Of a stretch of 64,000 nt of DNA, positions 43,968 through 53,525 are shown one piece after another. Source of the DNA: an uncultured Opitutia bacterium (GTDB lineage Bacteria; Verrucomicrobiota; Verrucomicrobiia; Opitutales; Opitutaceae). The stretch is from positions 110,692 through 174,691 of the forward strand of contig CAIPAH010000016.1 in assembly GCA_903862955.1 (NCBI GenBank), given 5' to 3'. Each line of letters starts with the position of its first letter. Positions within the stretch are counted from its first letter, which is position 1. The notes beneath the pieces are model-generated. The model ran no database searches. It saw nothing but the letters and a program-made list of their open reading frames with translations, and was not told the DNA's origin. The position numbers were made by a program, and so were the translations under genes.

Positions 43968-44438
43968 ATGACAACGATTCTCCTCCTTTTCCTGCTGGGC
44001 ATCGTGCTCCTGTTCCTCGACCTGTTTGTGCCGGGCATCATCCTCGTCGTTGCCGGCACATTCGCCATGCTCGCCGGCACGGCGCGGGCGTTCCAGGAAT
44101 ACGGCATCGGCGGAGGGCTCCTGACCTTCGGCATCGGCATGGCGCTCCTGGCCATCACGCTTTACGTCGAATACTGGGTGCTGCCCAAGACCCGGCTTGG
44201 AAAGAAATTCTTCCTGCACACCGCGGTGGAAGGCACCAGCCAGATGCCGTCGGACCAGACCTCCGCGCTGACCGGCCGGCACGCGGTCGCGCTCACGCCG
44301 CTGATGCCCAGCGGCCAGATTGAGGTGGATGGCCGCCGCTACGAGGCGCTGTCCCTCGACGGGCATGTGGCCCGCGGCGCGAAGCTGAAGGTCACCGGCA
44401 TGCAGAATTTCTCCGTCACCGTCACCAAACTCTCATGA
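43968..44438 (+). CDS. NfeD-like membrane protein
   Basis: A 156-residue protein from ATG 43968. Two to three membrane helices ([34 protein letters not shown] and [24 protein letters not shown]) precede an OB-fold domain ([37 protein letters not shown]) typical of short NfeD proteins. It overlaps the flotillin gene by four nucleotides; NfeD and flotillin form a known membrane microdomain unit. Confidence 0.9.
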   Translation: MTTILLLFLLGIVLLFLDLFVPGIILVVAGTFAMLAGTARAFQEYGIGGGLLTFGIGMALLAITLYVEYWVLPKTRLGKKFFLHTAVEGTSQMPSDQTSALTGRHAVALTPLMPSGQIEVDGRRYEALSLDGHVARGAKLKVTGMQNFSVTVTKLS

Positions 44439-45439
44439 GCACAAATCAACTCGGTTTCATCATCGTCGTCGTCATCGTCATCGTTGTCGTCGCCATCGTC
44501 GGCTCGTTCTTCAGCGTCTGGCTGCGCGCCATGCTGGCCGGCGCGCCCGTCAGCATGGTCAACCTGCTGGCCATGAAGCTCCGGCAGGTGCCGTTCAGCG
44601 TCATGGTCGACGCCCGCATCCGGGCCACGAAGGCGGGCATCAAGCTCTCGATGGACGAAATCGAGGCCCAATACCTCGCCGGCGGCAACGTCATCGCCTG
44701 CGTGCACGCGCTCATCGCCGCGCAGAAGGCCGGCATTGCGCTGGATTGGCAGCGCGCGTGCGCCATTGACCTCGCGACGAAGGGTTCCGGCAAGTCCGTC
44801 GAGGAGGCGGTGCGCACCTCGGTCGACCCGAAGGTCATTGACTGCCCGAATCCCGCCAGCGGCCGCACGACGATCGACGGCGTGGCGAAGGACGGCATCC
44901 AGGTGAAGGTGAAGGCGCGGGTGACGGTGCGCACGCACCTCGACCGCTTCGTCGGCGGCGCGAAGGAGGAGACGATCATCGCGCGCGTCGGCGAGGGCAT
45001 CGTTTCCACCATCGGCTCCTCGGAAAGCTACAAGGCCGTGCTCGAGGCGCCCGACAGCATTTCCAAGACCGTGCTGGCGCGTGGCCTCGACGTCGGCTCG
45101 GCGTTCGAAATCCTTTCCATCGACATTGCGGACGTGGACGTCGGCGAGAACGTCGGTGCCAAGCTGCAAGAGGCGCAAGCCGAGGCGAACAAGAGCATTG
45201 CCCAGGCCCAGGCGGAAATCCGCCGCGCGGCGGCCGTGGCCGTCGAGCAGGAGATGAAGGCCCGCGTGCAGGAGATGCAGGCAAAGGTCGTCGAGGCGCA
45301 GGCCCAGGTGCCGCTCGCGATGGCCGAGGCCTTCCGTTCCGGCCGGCTGGGCGTGATGGATTACTATCGCATGGAAAACATCCAGGCGGACACGACGATG
45401 CGCTCCAGCATCGGCCATCCGCCCGAGGCCAAGAAGTAA
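44435..45439 (+). CDS. floA: flotillin-like protein FloA
   Basis: A 334-residue protein: membrane helix [24 protein letters not shown], then SPFH-like core with [29 protein letters not shown] and [34 protein letters not shown], and an Ala/Glu-rich coiled coil near the end ([21 protein letters not shown]). The sequence matches the FloA (YqfA) family that organises membrane microdomains. It is translationally coupled to nfeD. Confidence 0.95.
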   Translation: MSTNQLGFIIVVVIVIVVVAIVGSFFSVWLRAMLAGAPVSMVNLLAMKLRQVPFSVMVDARIRATKAGIKLSMDEIEAQYLAGGNVIACVHALIAAQKAGIALDWQRACAIDLATKGSGKSVEEAVRTSVDPKVIDCPNPASGRTTIDGVAKDGIQVKVKARVTVRTHLDRFVGGAKEETIIARVGEGIVSTIGSSESYKAVLEAPDSISKTVLARGLDVGSAFEILSIDIADVDVGENVGAKLQEAQAEANKSIAQAQAEIRRAAAVAVEQEMKARVQEMQAKVVEAQAQVPLAMAEAFRSGRLGVMDYYRMENIQADTTMRSSIGHPPEAKK

Positions 45440-45445
45440 CCGGCC

Positions 45446-46000
45446 ATGGGTGGGCTCCTCCAGTTTCTGCCACTGCTGTTCTTCGTCTTCGTGGTGGTGT
45501 CGATTGTCCGCAACGTGGTGAAGGCCGTCCGCAAAGCGGGCGAGCAGACGCCGCAGCGGACGCCGGCCGACTTCGATCCGGAACAGGCGGCGCGCACGCG
45601 GCGGATCCAGGAGGAGATTCGGCGCAAGATTGCCGAGCGCCGCGGGCTGGGCATTCCCCCGGGACTTCCCCCGATGGAGGAAGCCGAACCCACATACGAG
45701 CCGCCGGTCGTGCGCGAGGAGATCTCTCCGGCCGAAGTAGCCCAGGTTGCGACCCAGTCGGCAATCCTGGAACGCCAGCAGCGTCTGGCCGAACAAATGC
45801 GCGCCTTGGAAACCGCGCGAGTGACGGAGCGCCGCAAGGCCGGTGCAACGGCGGCGGCGGAGAAGACGGAGATGAATTCCGAGCGCGGGCAGATCCTCGA
45901 CTCGCGCCGGGAATTGCTGGCCGGCCTGACCGATCAGGCGAGCCTGCGGCGTGCGTTTGTGCTGCGTGAAGTGCTGGGACCGCCGGTGGGGCTCAGGTAA
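45446..46000 (+). CDS. single-pass coiled-coil protein in the nfeD-floA operon
   Basis: A 184-residue protein with an N-terminal membrane anchor (LLQFLPLLFFVFVVVSIVRNVV), then a charged, helical region rich in Arg, Glu and Ala (RRIQEEIRRKIAERRGL; ILERQQRLAEQMRALETARVTE) and a C-terminal motif SLRRAFVLREVLGPPVGLR. It is 6 nt after floA. I recognise no named family; the context suggests a partner of the flotillin microdomain. Confidence 0.72.
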   Translation: MGGLLQFLPLLFFVFVVVSIVRNVVKAVRKAGEQTPQRTPADFDPEQAARTRRIQEEIRRKIAERRGLGIPPGLPPMEEAEPTYEPPVVREEISPAEVAQVATQSAILERQQRLAEQMRALETARVTERRKAGATAAAEKTEMNSERGQILDSRRELLAGLTDQASLRRAFVLREVLGPPVGLR

Positions 46001-46021
46001 GCCCACCGCGGCGCGTCCGCG

Positions 46022-46834
46022 TTACATCTTGGCCCGGCCGACGCCCGTGAACTGCGAACCGTAGCGCTTGCCCTTGAACTCGATCTGCAGGTTCTCGCCG
46101 GCGTTGGCCTTGATGTAAATGGGACCGGGCCACGGGACGATCTGCGACTGGCCGCGCGCGAGCGTGCCGCTGAAGAGTTCGTCGCCCTCGCTGTCGTCCG
46201 CGTTGCGGGAGACCACGGACACGCGCACGGCATCGACAGCGACCAGCGTGATGGTGCGTTCGACGGGCGGCGTGACGGCAGCCTTCGTGGCGGTCGCGGC
46301 CGGCGGATTGTGCGCCGCGGCGGAGGAGCCGGTGCTCCTGACGATGGCGACGACGCCCCAGAGAAACAGCAGCGCGAGGCCGCCGATGACGGCCCACTTG
46401 CCGAATTTGAAAAGGAGAGCCGGGTCGATGGCGGGGCCGGAGGCGACGTTGGAGCCGCGGGAGACGGCGGACTGGCGATGGGCGGGGAGGGGCGCGGGAG
46501 CTTCCTCGGGAGCGGCGGCTTCACCGCGGTCATCGGCGGAGGCGATGGAGACATCCATGCGGCCGTAGATTTCGCGGCTAGGCTGGCGCGGGCGGGCGTC
46601 GCCCCGGCCGAGCGCGGCGTAGTCGTTGAGGATCTTGTCGCCGGAGAGCTTGAGGAAAAGGGCGTAGCTGCGCAGGAAGCCGCGGACGTAAATCTCGGTC
46701 AGGTTGATGTCGAAGCGGTTGTTTTCAAATTGGGAAAGATAATCGCCGCGAATCTTGGTGGCCTCCGCCGCCTCGCGGATCGAAATGCCTTTCTTTTTCC
46801 GGGCCTCCTCGAGGCGCTCACCGATGGATTGCAT
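46022..46834 (-). CDS. RodZ-like helix-turn-helix membrane protein
   Basis: A 270-residue protein from ATG 46834. The N-terminal HTH_25 domain (SIGERLEEARKKKGISIREAAEATKIRGDYLSQFE ... YVRGFLRSYALFLKL) is followed by a linker, a membrane helix (WAVIGGLALLFLWGVVAIV) and a periplasmic DUF4115-like domain (ITLVAVDAVRVSVVSRN ... LQIEFKGKRYGSQFTGVG). This is the RodZ architecture, which links MreB to the envelope. It is next to ftsK, both on the minus strand. Confidence 0.88.
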   Translation of the reverse strand: MQSIGERLEEARKKKGISIREAAEATKIRGDYLSQFENNRFDINLTEIYVRGFLRSYALFLKLSGDKILNDYAALGRGDARPRQPSREIYGRMDVSIASADDRGEAAAPEEAPAPLPAHRQSAVSRGSNVASGPAIDPALLFKFGKWAVIGGLALLFLWGVVAIVRSTGSSAAAHNPPAATATKAAVTPPVERTITLVAVDAVRVSVVSRNADDSEGDELFSGTLARGQSQIVPWPGPIYIKANAGENLQIEFKGKRYGSQFTGVGRAKM

Positions 46835-46883
46835 GGGGGTGTGACTAAGGGACTTGGGGCTGAAGGGGAAGTGGATTCGCGGA

Positions 46884-49394
46884 TCAGAGCGTATCCAGGT
46901 CGACGAGGATCTCACGCGGGCTGGAGCCGTTCTCCGGGCCGACCACGCCTTTCTCCTCCATGAGTTCCATGATGCGGGCGGCGCGGTTGTAGCCGATGCG
47001 CAGGCGGCGCTGGAGCATCGACGTGCTGGCGCGCTTGCTGGATTTCAGGACGTCGAGGGCCTGGGCATACAACTCCTCGTCATCACCCATGTCGCCCTCC
47101 TCGGGATTTGCCTCCTCGTCGTCCTCGCGCGCCGCGCGGTCGATTTGCTGCTGGACGGCCTGCGCGTACTGGGGCGGGCCGTTCCTTTTGAGGAACTCGA
47201 CAATGGCGGAAACCTCGTCGTCAGCGACGAACGCGCCCTGAGCGCGCACGAGGCGCGACGTGCCGGGCGGGGAGAAGAGCATGTCACCGCGGCCGATGAG
47301 CGTGTCGGCGCCCTTGGTGTCGAGGATGGTGCGGGAGTCGACCTGCGAGGCCACCTGGAACGCGATGCGGGAGGGGAGGTTGGCCTTGATGACGCCGGTG
47401 ATGACGTTCACGGACGGCCGCTGGGTGGCGATGATGAGGTGGATGCCGGCGGCGCGGGCGAGCTGGGCGAGGCGGGCGATGCTCGTCTCAATCTCGGCCG
47501 GGGCGATCATCATGAGGTCGGCGAGTTCGTCGATGATGGCGACGATGTAGGGCAGGCGCTCGGGGATTTCCATGTCCTCGGCCGCGAGGGGATCGACGCC
47601 GGTGAGCGAACTCTGCGCCTCGGCAGCGAGGAGAGTTTCGGGGGAGCTGGTCTTCTTCCGGGAGTTGAAGCCGACGATGTTGCGGACGTTGACCTTGGCG
47701 AAGACCTGGTAGCGCTGCTCCATTTCGCCGAGGAGCCACTTGAGGGCGGCGGGCACCTTCTTGGGTTCGGTGACGACCGGGATGAGCATGTGTGGGAGCG
47801 AGTTGAAGCTCTTCAATTCGACCACCTTGGGGTCGACCATGATCATGCGGACGTTTTTCGGGGAGGCGCTGTAGAGGATGGAGCAGACGATGGAATTGAT
47901 GCAGACCGACTTGCCCGAACCCGTCGCGCCGGCGATGAGCAGGTGGGGCATCTTGGTGAGGTCGGAGATGAGCGGCTTGCCGGAGACGTCCTTGCCGAGG
48001 GCGATGGGCAGCTCGGCCTTGGCGCTGCCCCAGTCCTCGCTCTCGAGGATTTCGCGCATGCCGACGGGCGTGGGATTCTGGTTGGGCACCTCGACGCCGA
48101 CGGCGGCCTTGCCGGGAATCGGGGCGAGGATGCGGACGGACTGCGCGCGCATGCCGAGGGCGATGTTCTTGTCGAGGCCGGCGATCTTTTCGACGCGGAC
48201 GCCGGCGGCGGGCACGACCTCGTAGCGGGTGATGACGGGGCCGACGTGGATTTCGCCGAGCGTCACCTCGACGCCGAACTCGCCGAGGATGCGGAGCAGG
48301 TTCTCGGCGTTCTGGCGGTGCTCCTCCTCGCTGTTGGCGGCGCTGGGCCGGACCTGCTCCTTGAGCAGGGAAAGCGGGGGAAATTCGTAATTCTTGTCGT
48401 CGTTGCGCGACGGCAGGACGGCGGTCTTGGACTTCTTGGGCTCCTCGGGCTTGACGATGTTGAGCTCGAGTTTCTTGGCGCTGACGCGCTCGACCCGGGC
48501 CTCGATGGGCTCCGGGGCGGGCTCGCGTGCGACCGGAGCCGCGACCGGCGCCGCCGCGACCGGGGCGGGAGCTTCCGGTTTCTCGGCTGGCTTGACCACG
48601 AGAGGTTTCACGCGCTCCGGGGCGGGCGCGAGTTCGGCGACCTTGGCGACGGCCTCGCCTGCGACCTTGGGGACGAAGACTTTTTTGCCCACGGGCCCGA
48701 CGGGCGCGGCTACGACCGGGGCGGCGACGGCGGCCTTGGGGGCGGCGGGCTCTTCCTTGATCTTGCGCCGCTGCTCGGCGACGAGCGCCCGTTCCTTGCG
48801 GCGGGCCGTGATCCACGCCTGCAGCATCACGATGTAACGCTCGAGCTCGAGGCTGATGTCCTTCGTGAAAATGAACATCAGCGCGAAAACGTAAACCGTG
48901 CCCAGCAGCAGGCCGGAGCCGAAGGGTCCGAGGGCGTCGGCGAGGAGGCGGTGATAAAGCATCACGCCGGCCTTGCCGCCCGGGCCGTTGGGGAAGTAGT
49001 CGCTGCCCCACTGGGCCTCCTTGAACATCGCGGCGATGCTCGCTAGCGCGACCGCGGCCACGACCATGGCGATGATGCGGGTGACGACCAGGTGGCGGGT
49101 GTTGGTCATCGCCACATACAGCATCCAAAAGAGGAAGATCGGGAGCAGCCAGGTGCTGGCACCCAACGCGTAAAGCAGGATCCAGACGGCGTCGGCGCCC
49201 ACCCAGCCGACGGGGTTCTTCATTGTCGGCGCGGTCGAGCGGAAGGTGCTCTGCGCCGGTTCATAGGCCACCAGGGCTACTGTGAGGTAACTGCCTAAAA
49301 TGAAGCAGGTGACTGCCTCAAACCAGTTAGTACGGTAGCGCGGGGCTTGAAACGACGGGCCGTCGTTTGGGTTTGAACTCTCCGACTTGGGCAT
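46884..49394 (-). CDS. ftsK: FtsK/SpoIIIE DNA translocase
   Basis: An 836-residue protein. The N-terminus has four membrane helices (for example FLIGSYLTVALVAY-like segment and IIAMVVAAVALASIAAM), then a Pro/Ala/Lys-rich linker (residues 220-330), a RecA-like motor with Walker A LIAGATGSGKSVCINSIV and Walker B YIVAIIDELADLMM, and a C-terminal winged-helix gamma domain (SSKRASTSMLQRRLRIGYNRAARIMELMEEKG) that reads KOPS-like polarity sites. It pumps chromosomal DNA to allow dimer resolution at division. Confidence 0.95.
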   Translation of the reverse strand: MPKSESSNPNDGPSFQAPRYRTNWFEAVTCFILGSYLTVALVAYEPAQSTFRSTAPTMKNPVGWVGADAVWILLYALGASTWLLPIFLFWMLYVAMTNTRHLVVTRIIAMVVAAVALASIAAMFKEAQWGSDYFPNGPGGKAGVMLYHRLLADALGPFGSGLLLGTVYVFALMFIFTKDISLELERYIVMLQAWITARRKERALVAEQRRKIKEEPAAPKAAVAAPVVAAPVGPVGKKVFVPKVAGEAVAKVAELAPAPERVKPLVVKPAEKPEAPAPVAAAPVAAPVAREPAPEPIEARVERVSAKKLELNIVKPEEPKKSKTAVLPSRNDDKNYEFPPLSLLKEQVRPSAANSEEEHRQNAENLLRILGEFGVEVTLGEIHVGPVITRYEVVPAAGVRVEKIAGLDKNIALGMRAQSVRILAPIPGKAAVGVEVPNQNPTPVGMREILESEDWGSAKAELPIALGKDVSGKPLISDLTKMPHLLIAGATGSGKSVCINSIVCSILYSASPKNVRMIMVDPKVVELKSFNSLPHMLIPVVTEPKKVPAALKWLLGEMEQRYQVFAKVNVRNIVGFNSRKKTSSPETLLAAEAQSSLTGVDPLAAEDMEIPERLPYIVAIIDELADLMMIAPAEIETSIARLAQLARAAGIHLIIATQRPSVNVITGVIKANLPSRIAFQVASQVDSRTILDTKGADTLIGRGDMLFSPPGTSRLVRAQGAFVADDEVSAIVEFLKRNGPPQYAQAVQQQIDRAAREDDEEANPEEGDMGDDEELYAQALDVLKSSKRASTSMLQRRLRIGYNRAARIMELMEEKGVVGPENGSSPREILVDLDTL

Positions 49395-49498
49395 TTGTGT
49401 GAACCAACCGAAACAGCGCGGATTCCATGCTAACCGCCTAGACCGTCAAATGTAAACTCCCTCGGTGGTATTTCCGCATCACAAACAATCCTCCCGCC

Positions 49499-50476
49499 AT
49501 GAGAGACCTTCTGCGTTTTGAGCCGCTCTACCAGGAGCGGGTCTGGGGTGGGAGGGCGTTGGAAGCAGCTTTTGGCCGGGCCCTGCCGCCCGGGCACCCG
49601 ATCGGCGAAAGCTGGGAGATCGTGGACCGGCCCGAGGCCCAGTCGGTGGTCCAGGCCGGACATTTCGCGGGACAGACTTTGCACGCGGTCCTCGCCAAGC
49701 ACGCGGCGGACGTGATGGGGCCCAAATGGTCCGCGGCGCGGCCGTTTCCCCTGCTGGTCAAGTGGCTCGACTGCCGGGAGCGGCTCAGCCTCCAGGTGCA
49801 CCCGCCGGCGGCGGTGGCGGACGAACTCAAAGGCGAGCCGAAGACCGAAAACTGGTATATCGCGAGCACCGCCCTCGACGCGCATCTGCTGGTCGGCCTG
49901 CGCCGCGGCGTGACCCGCGAGCAGTTCGAGCGTGCCATCACCGACGGCACCTTGGAGAAGTGCATCCACCATTTCCGCGTTGCTGCGGGCGATTCCATCC
50001 TCGTCCACAGCGGCCAGGTCCATGCGATCGACGCCGGCAACCTGATCCTCGAGATCCAGCAGAATTCCGACACGACCTACCGGGTGTATGACTGGGGCCG
50101 GATGGGGCTGGATGGGCAGCCGCGCAAGCTGCACATCGCGGAGTCGTTGCGTTCGATCCAGTGGGACGACTTTGAACCTGCGCCGGTCCGCGCCGCGCCG
50201 ACCTCCGGGGTCATCGCCAATTGCGCTGAGTTTTGCATCCGCCGCGTCGTGCTGGGGCCGGGCGAGCGTTTTTCGGTCGCCGCGGGCGAGCAGCCGCGGC
50301 TGCTGAGCGTCGTGAGCGGGTCCGTGCGCTGCGTGGCGGATTCCAGCACCGGCTCCCGTGCGCCCTTCGGCCACGCGCTCGCCCGGGGAGAAAACGTCCT
50401 GCTGCCCTACGCGGGCGCCTTCACCTTTTCGGCGGAGACGACGGCAATCCTGTTGGTAACGGAAGATTTCGTCTGA
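49499..50476 (+). CDS. manA: class I mannose-6-phosphate isomerase
   Basis: A 325-residue zinc enzyme: WGGRALEAAFGR, GESWEIVDRPEAQS, LLVKWLDCRERLSLQVHPPA (zinc-binding Gln and His), EPKTENWYI with a zinc Glu, and SILVHSGQVHAIDAGNLILEIQQNSDTTYRVYDWGR with the last zinc His and active-site Arg. It interconverts mannose 6-phosphate and fructose 6-phosphate. It is divergent from ftsK. Confidence 0.93.
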   Translation: MRDLLRFEPLYQERVWGGRALEAAFGRALPPGHPIGESWEIVDRPEAQSVVQAGHFAGQTLHAVLAKHAADVMGPKWSAARPFPLLVKWLDCRERLSLQVHPPAAVADELKGEPKTENWYIASTALDAHLLVGLRRGVTREQFERAITDGTLEKCIHHFRVAAGDSILVHSGQVHAIDAGNLILEIQQNSDTTYRVYDWGRMGLDGQPRKLHIAESLRSIQWDDFEPAPVRAAPTSGVIANCAEFCIRRVVLGPGERFSVAAGEQPRLLSVVSGSVRCVADSSTGSRAPFGHALARGENVLLPYAGAFTFSAETTAILLVTEDFV

Positions 50477-50481
50477 TCGCC

Positions 50482-51285
50482 GTGCGTTGCGCCCGTTGTC
50501 CAGATTCCGGCTCCCGCGGGGGCATTCTCTTCAAGCTGATCATCGGGCTGGCCGTGCTGTTCGCCGCGCTCGCGCTGGCGTGGATGCTCTTCCTGCCCGC
50601 GGTGCTGACCGCCCAACTGCGGTCCCGCACGGGATTTGACGCCACGGTGCAGAGCCTGGCGGTCAATCCGTTCACCGGCACGGTCGAACTGCGTGGGCTC
50701 GTGGTCACCAATCCGCCGACCTTTCCCGCTCGGGATTTCATGTCGGTCCGGCGGTTTCATTCCAACGCCGAGGTCTTTTCGCTCTTCACGGACCGGCCGG
50801 TTTTCCAGGACGTCGAGCTCGACGTGGCGCGAGTGACGCTGGTGAAGCGGCCTGACGGCCAGAGCAATGCCGCCGTGCTGCAGCGCAATTACAACCAGCC
50901 GGCGGACGGCCTGCCGCATCCGCCCTCCTCGCAGCCGCCGCGGAAATTTCTGATTCGCCGCCTGACGGTGGAGCTCGACGAGATCGTCATCGACGACCAC
51001 TCGGGCCAGACCGCGGTGCGCCACGAGTATCACTTGGACCTGAAGCACACCTACACGGACGTGACGGAAGTGAAGCAGCTGTTCGCGCCGGCGGCCTTGC
51101 ACAGCCTTGCGCCGGTGGGCGCGGCGCTCAGCGGCCTGCTGCCCGGCAACCTCGGCACGGCGCTCGATGACGCCCTGAAGGACGTCGCGAAGACGGGGTC
51201 GTCGTGGTTCAAGGCCTTGGGCCACAAGGTCGAGGAAAAAGCCAAGGGATACTTCGATGCGCTTGAAGAAAGCAAAAAGCCGTAG
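50482..51285 (+). CDS. AsmA-like single-pass membrane protein
   Basis: A 267-residue protein with GTG start at 50482, close to the manA stop. Its membrane anchor is LFKLIIGLAVLFAALALAWMLFLPAVL, followed by RSRTGFDATVQSLAVNPFTGTVELRGLVVTNP, a pattern of AsmA/DUF748-type repeats that carry lipid-transfer beta grooves. The C-terminal region is helical (GTALDDALKDVAKTGSSWFKALGHKVEEKAKGYFDAL). It probably acts at the envelope; the short length suggests a minimal AsmA-like protein. Confidence 0.72.
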   Translation: MRCARCPDSGSRGGILFKLIIGLAVLFAALALAWMLFLPAVLTAQLRSRTGFDATVQSLAVNPFTGTVELRGLVVTNPPTFPARDFMSVRRFHSNAEVFSLFTDRPVFQDVELDVARVTLVKRPDGQSNAAVLQRNYNQPADGLPHPPSSQPPRKFLIRRLTVELDEIVIDDHSGQTAVRHEYHLDLKHTYTDVTEVKQLFAPAALHSLAPVGAALSGLLPGNLGTALDDALKDVAKTGSSWFKALGHKVEEKAKGYFDALEESKKP

Positions 51286-51302
51286 TTAGTTGTTCGTTTC
51301 CC

Positions 51303-51863
51303 ATGGCTGAATCCGACCCGACCGACACCCTCAACCCTGTTCCTGCCGACGCCGACGCTCCGGCGAAGAACCCGCCCGCCGCAGATCCGCTGGCGGCGGC
51401 CAAGCAGGAGGCTGCGGCCAACTACGATCGTTACCTGCGGTCAGTGGCTGACTTGGAGAATTTTCGCCGCCGGACGGTCCGGGAAAAGGATGAGCTGCGG
51501 CAGTTTGCCACGTCGCGGGTTTTGGAGGATCTCCTGCCGGTGCTGGACAACCTCGCGCTGGGCCTCGCGGCCACGAAACAGCCGGGTGCGGACCTGACCA
51601 CGCTGGCGGGTGGGGTGGAAATGGTGCTGGCGCAGTTCAAGTCGGCGCTATCGACGCACGGCCTGAAGGAGATTTCGCCGGTCGGGCAGCCCTTTGATGC
51701 CAATCTCCACGAGTCCATTTCCGCGCAGCCCAGCGACCAGGTGTCGGAGGGCAATGTGGTGACGGTGGTGCGCACGGGCTATTCGCTAAACGGCCGGCTG
51801 TTGCGGCCGGCGTCGGTGATCGTGTCCAGTGGCAAGGCGAAGCACGACAAGGCCAAGGCCTGA
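51303..51863 (+). CDS. grpE: nucleotide exchange factor GrpE
   Basis: A 186-residue protein: a long coiled coil ([34 protein letters not shown]) then the beta-wing domain ([26 protein letters not shown] ... [22 protein letters not shown]). It releases ADP from DnaK. It lies 10 nt before dnaJ; dnaK itself is not in the window. Confidence 0.95.
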   Translation: MAESDPTDTLNPVPADADAPAKNPPAADPLAAAKQEAAANYDRYLRSVADLENFRRRTVREKDELRQFATSRVLEDLLPVLDNLALGLAATKQPGADLTTLAGGVEMVLAQFKSALSTHGLKEISPVGQPFDANLHESISAQPSDQVSEGNVVTVVRTGYSLNGRLLRPASVIVSSGKAKHDKAKA

Positions 51864-51873
51864 CCGACCACCC

Positions 51874-53028
51874 ATGGCGAAGGAAGACTACTACGAACTG
51901 CTGGGCGCGGCCAAAACCGCCAGCGTTGACGAACTCAAGAAAGCCTACCGCAAGAAGGCGGTGCAGTATCACCCGGACAAGAACCCGGGCAACAAGGAGG
52001 CGGAGGAGATGTTCAAGAAGGTCTCGCACGCCTATGAGATTTTGCAGGACCCGGAAAAGCGGGCGGCCTACGATCGTTACGGCCACGCGGCGTTCGAGGG
52101 CCCCGGCGCAGGCGTCGGCCGCGGGCGCGGCGGCATGTCGGGCGCGGGTGGGTTCCACGACCCGTTCGATATTTTCCGCGAAGTTTTTGGCCAACAGGGC
52201 GGCGGCGGGGGCGGGATTTTCGATGAGATGTTCGGCGGCGGCGGGAGGGATTCCGGCCGCGACGGCTCGGACCTGCGCTACGATCTCGAAATCACCCTCG
52301 AGGAAGCGGCGCGCGGCGCGGAGAAGGAGATTTCGTTCCGCAAGCCCGCGACCTGCGAGCGCTGCGACGGCACGGGAGCCGAGCCGGGCTCGAAGAAGAT
52401 CACGTGTCCGACCTGCCGCGGCGCCGGCCAGGTGCGTCGCTCGGGCGGCATCATCACGTTCACGCAAGTCTGCCCGACCTGCGCCGGGTCCGGCTCGAAG
52501 ATCGAGAAGCCCTGCACGGCGTGTCACGGCGAGGGTCGCGTGGTGAAGACCGCGAAGCTCAACGTCCGCATCCCGGCCGGCGTCGACAACGGCTCGCGCC
52601 TGCGCTCCACGGGCAACGGCGAAGCTGGGTTGGCCGGCGGCCATGCGGGCGATCTCTACATCGTGCTCTCGGTCAAGGAGCACGAGCTGTTCGAGCGGCA
52701 GGAGGACAATCTGTTCTGCGAGATCCCCATCAAGTTCACGCTGGCGACGCTCGGCGGCACGATCGAGGTGCCCACGCTTTTCGGGAAGGCCTCGCTGAAG
52801 ATTCCCGTCGGCACGCAGAGCGGCACGACCTTCCGCCTGCGCGAGAAGGGCATGCCCTCCCTGCGCGGTGGTCGGCAGGGCGACCAGCTCGTGCGCGTGC
52901 ACGTGGAAGTCCCACAGTCGCTCTCCCCGGAGCAGCGCAAGATTCTGGAGGATTTCGCCCGCATCAGCGGCGACGCCCACGAGCCGACCTCGAAGAGTTT
53001 CTTCGAGAAGGCGAAGAAGTTTTTCTGA
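51874..53028 (+). CDS. dnaJ: chaperone DnaJ
   Basis: A 384-residue protein from ATG 51874. The J domain ([36 protein letters not shown]) has the HPD triad. A Gly-rich region with [10 protein letters not shown] follows, then four zinc boxes [24 protein letters not shown] and CTACHGEG, and the C-terminal substrate domains ([22 protein letters not shown]). It partners DnaK and GrpE in protein folding. Confidence 0.96.
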   Translation: MAKEDYYELLGAAKTASVDELKKAYRKKAVQYHPDKNPGNKEAEEMFKKVSHAYEILQDPEKRAAYDRYGHAAFEGPGAGVGRGRGGMSGAGGFHDPFDIFREVFGQQGGGGGGIFDEMFGGGGRDSGRDGSDLRYDLEITLEEAARGAEKEISFRKPATCERCDGTGAEPGSKKITCPTCRGAGQVRRSGGIITFTQVCPTCAGSGSKIEKPCTACHGEGRVVKTAKLNVRIPAGVDNGSRLRSTGNGEAGLAGGHAGDLYIVLSVKEHELFERQEDNLFCEIPIKFTLATLGGTIEVPTLFGKASLKIPVGTQSGTTFRLREKGMPSLRGGRQGDQLVRVHVEVPQSLSPEQRKILEDFARISGDAHEPTSKSFFEKAKKFF

Positions 53029-53040
53029 GGCGGCGCGCGG

Positions 53041-53514
53041 CTAAGCCGGCCAGCGATAAAGGACGTCCGGGCATTTTTCCTCGTTCGTCAGACCATCTGA
53101 CAGCCGTTCTATGACGAAGCCGGCGCGCTCGTAAAACCGGCGCGCGCCGGTGTTCTCCTGGAAGGTGTAGAGGCGAATGGGTGCCGAAAGCGTGTGCCTT
53201 GCGGCCGCGAGTAGAGTTGTGCCGTATCCGCGGCCGGTTGCGTCGGGATGAACGTAGAGTTGGTCGATCCACGCACCGTCGGAGTGTCTGGCCAGCGTCA
53301 TGTAGGCGAGGATCACACGGTCCTGGTCCAGCACCCATGTCATGCCTGCGGGGATGATTTGCTCACGAATCCAGGCCCGGACCTCCGCCTCGGAATGAAC
53401 CAGGGGCGCGAAGGCCAGATAGCGTTGGCGGGCTCCGAGATGGATCGAGGCGATGGCATCGGCATCGCCCGAATTGGCTTGGCGCAAAATTATGGATGAG
53501 CCGCCGGAGGACAT
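53041..53514 (-). CDS. GNAT family N-acetyltransferase
   Basis: A 157-residue protein starting at ATG 53514. The acetyl-CoA binding motif is IDQLYVHPDATGRGYGTTLL (motif A, R-G-x-G-x), then LYTFQENTGARRFYERAGFVIERLSDG, typical of GNAT motif B. The substrate is unknown. It follows xylH by 11 nt on the same strand and may be the last gene of that operon. Confidence 0.88.
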   Translation of the reverse strand: MSSGGSSIILRQANSGDADAIASIHLGARQRYLAFAPLVHSEAEVRAWIREQIIPAGMTWVLDQDRVILAYMTLARHSDGAWIDQLYVHPDATGRGYGTTLLAAARHTLSAPIRLYTFQENTGARRFYERAGFVIERLSDGLTNEEKCPDVLYRWPA

Positions 53515-53525
53515 TTCGCGCGGGT

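Noticed and set aside
46854..49046. 730-codon open frame on the plus strand
   Set aside because: It is antisense to ftsK, Asp/Gly/Glu/Val-rich and has no domain; ftsK is unambiguous.
50233..50481. upstream extension of the AsmA-like gene into manA
   Set aside because: The extra 83 codons overlap manA in another frame and are Arg-rich; the GTG at 50482 directly precedes the membrane anchor.
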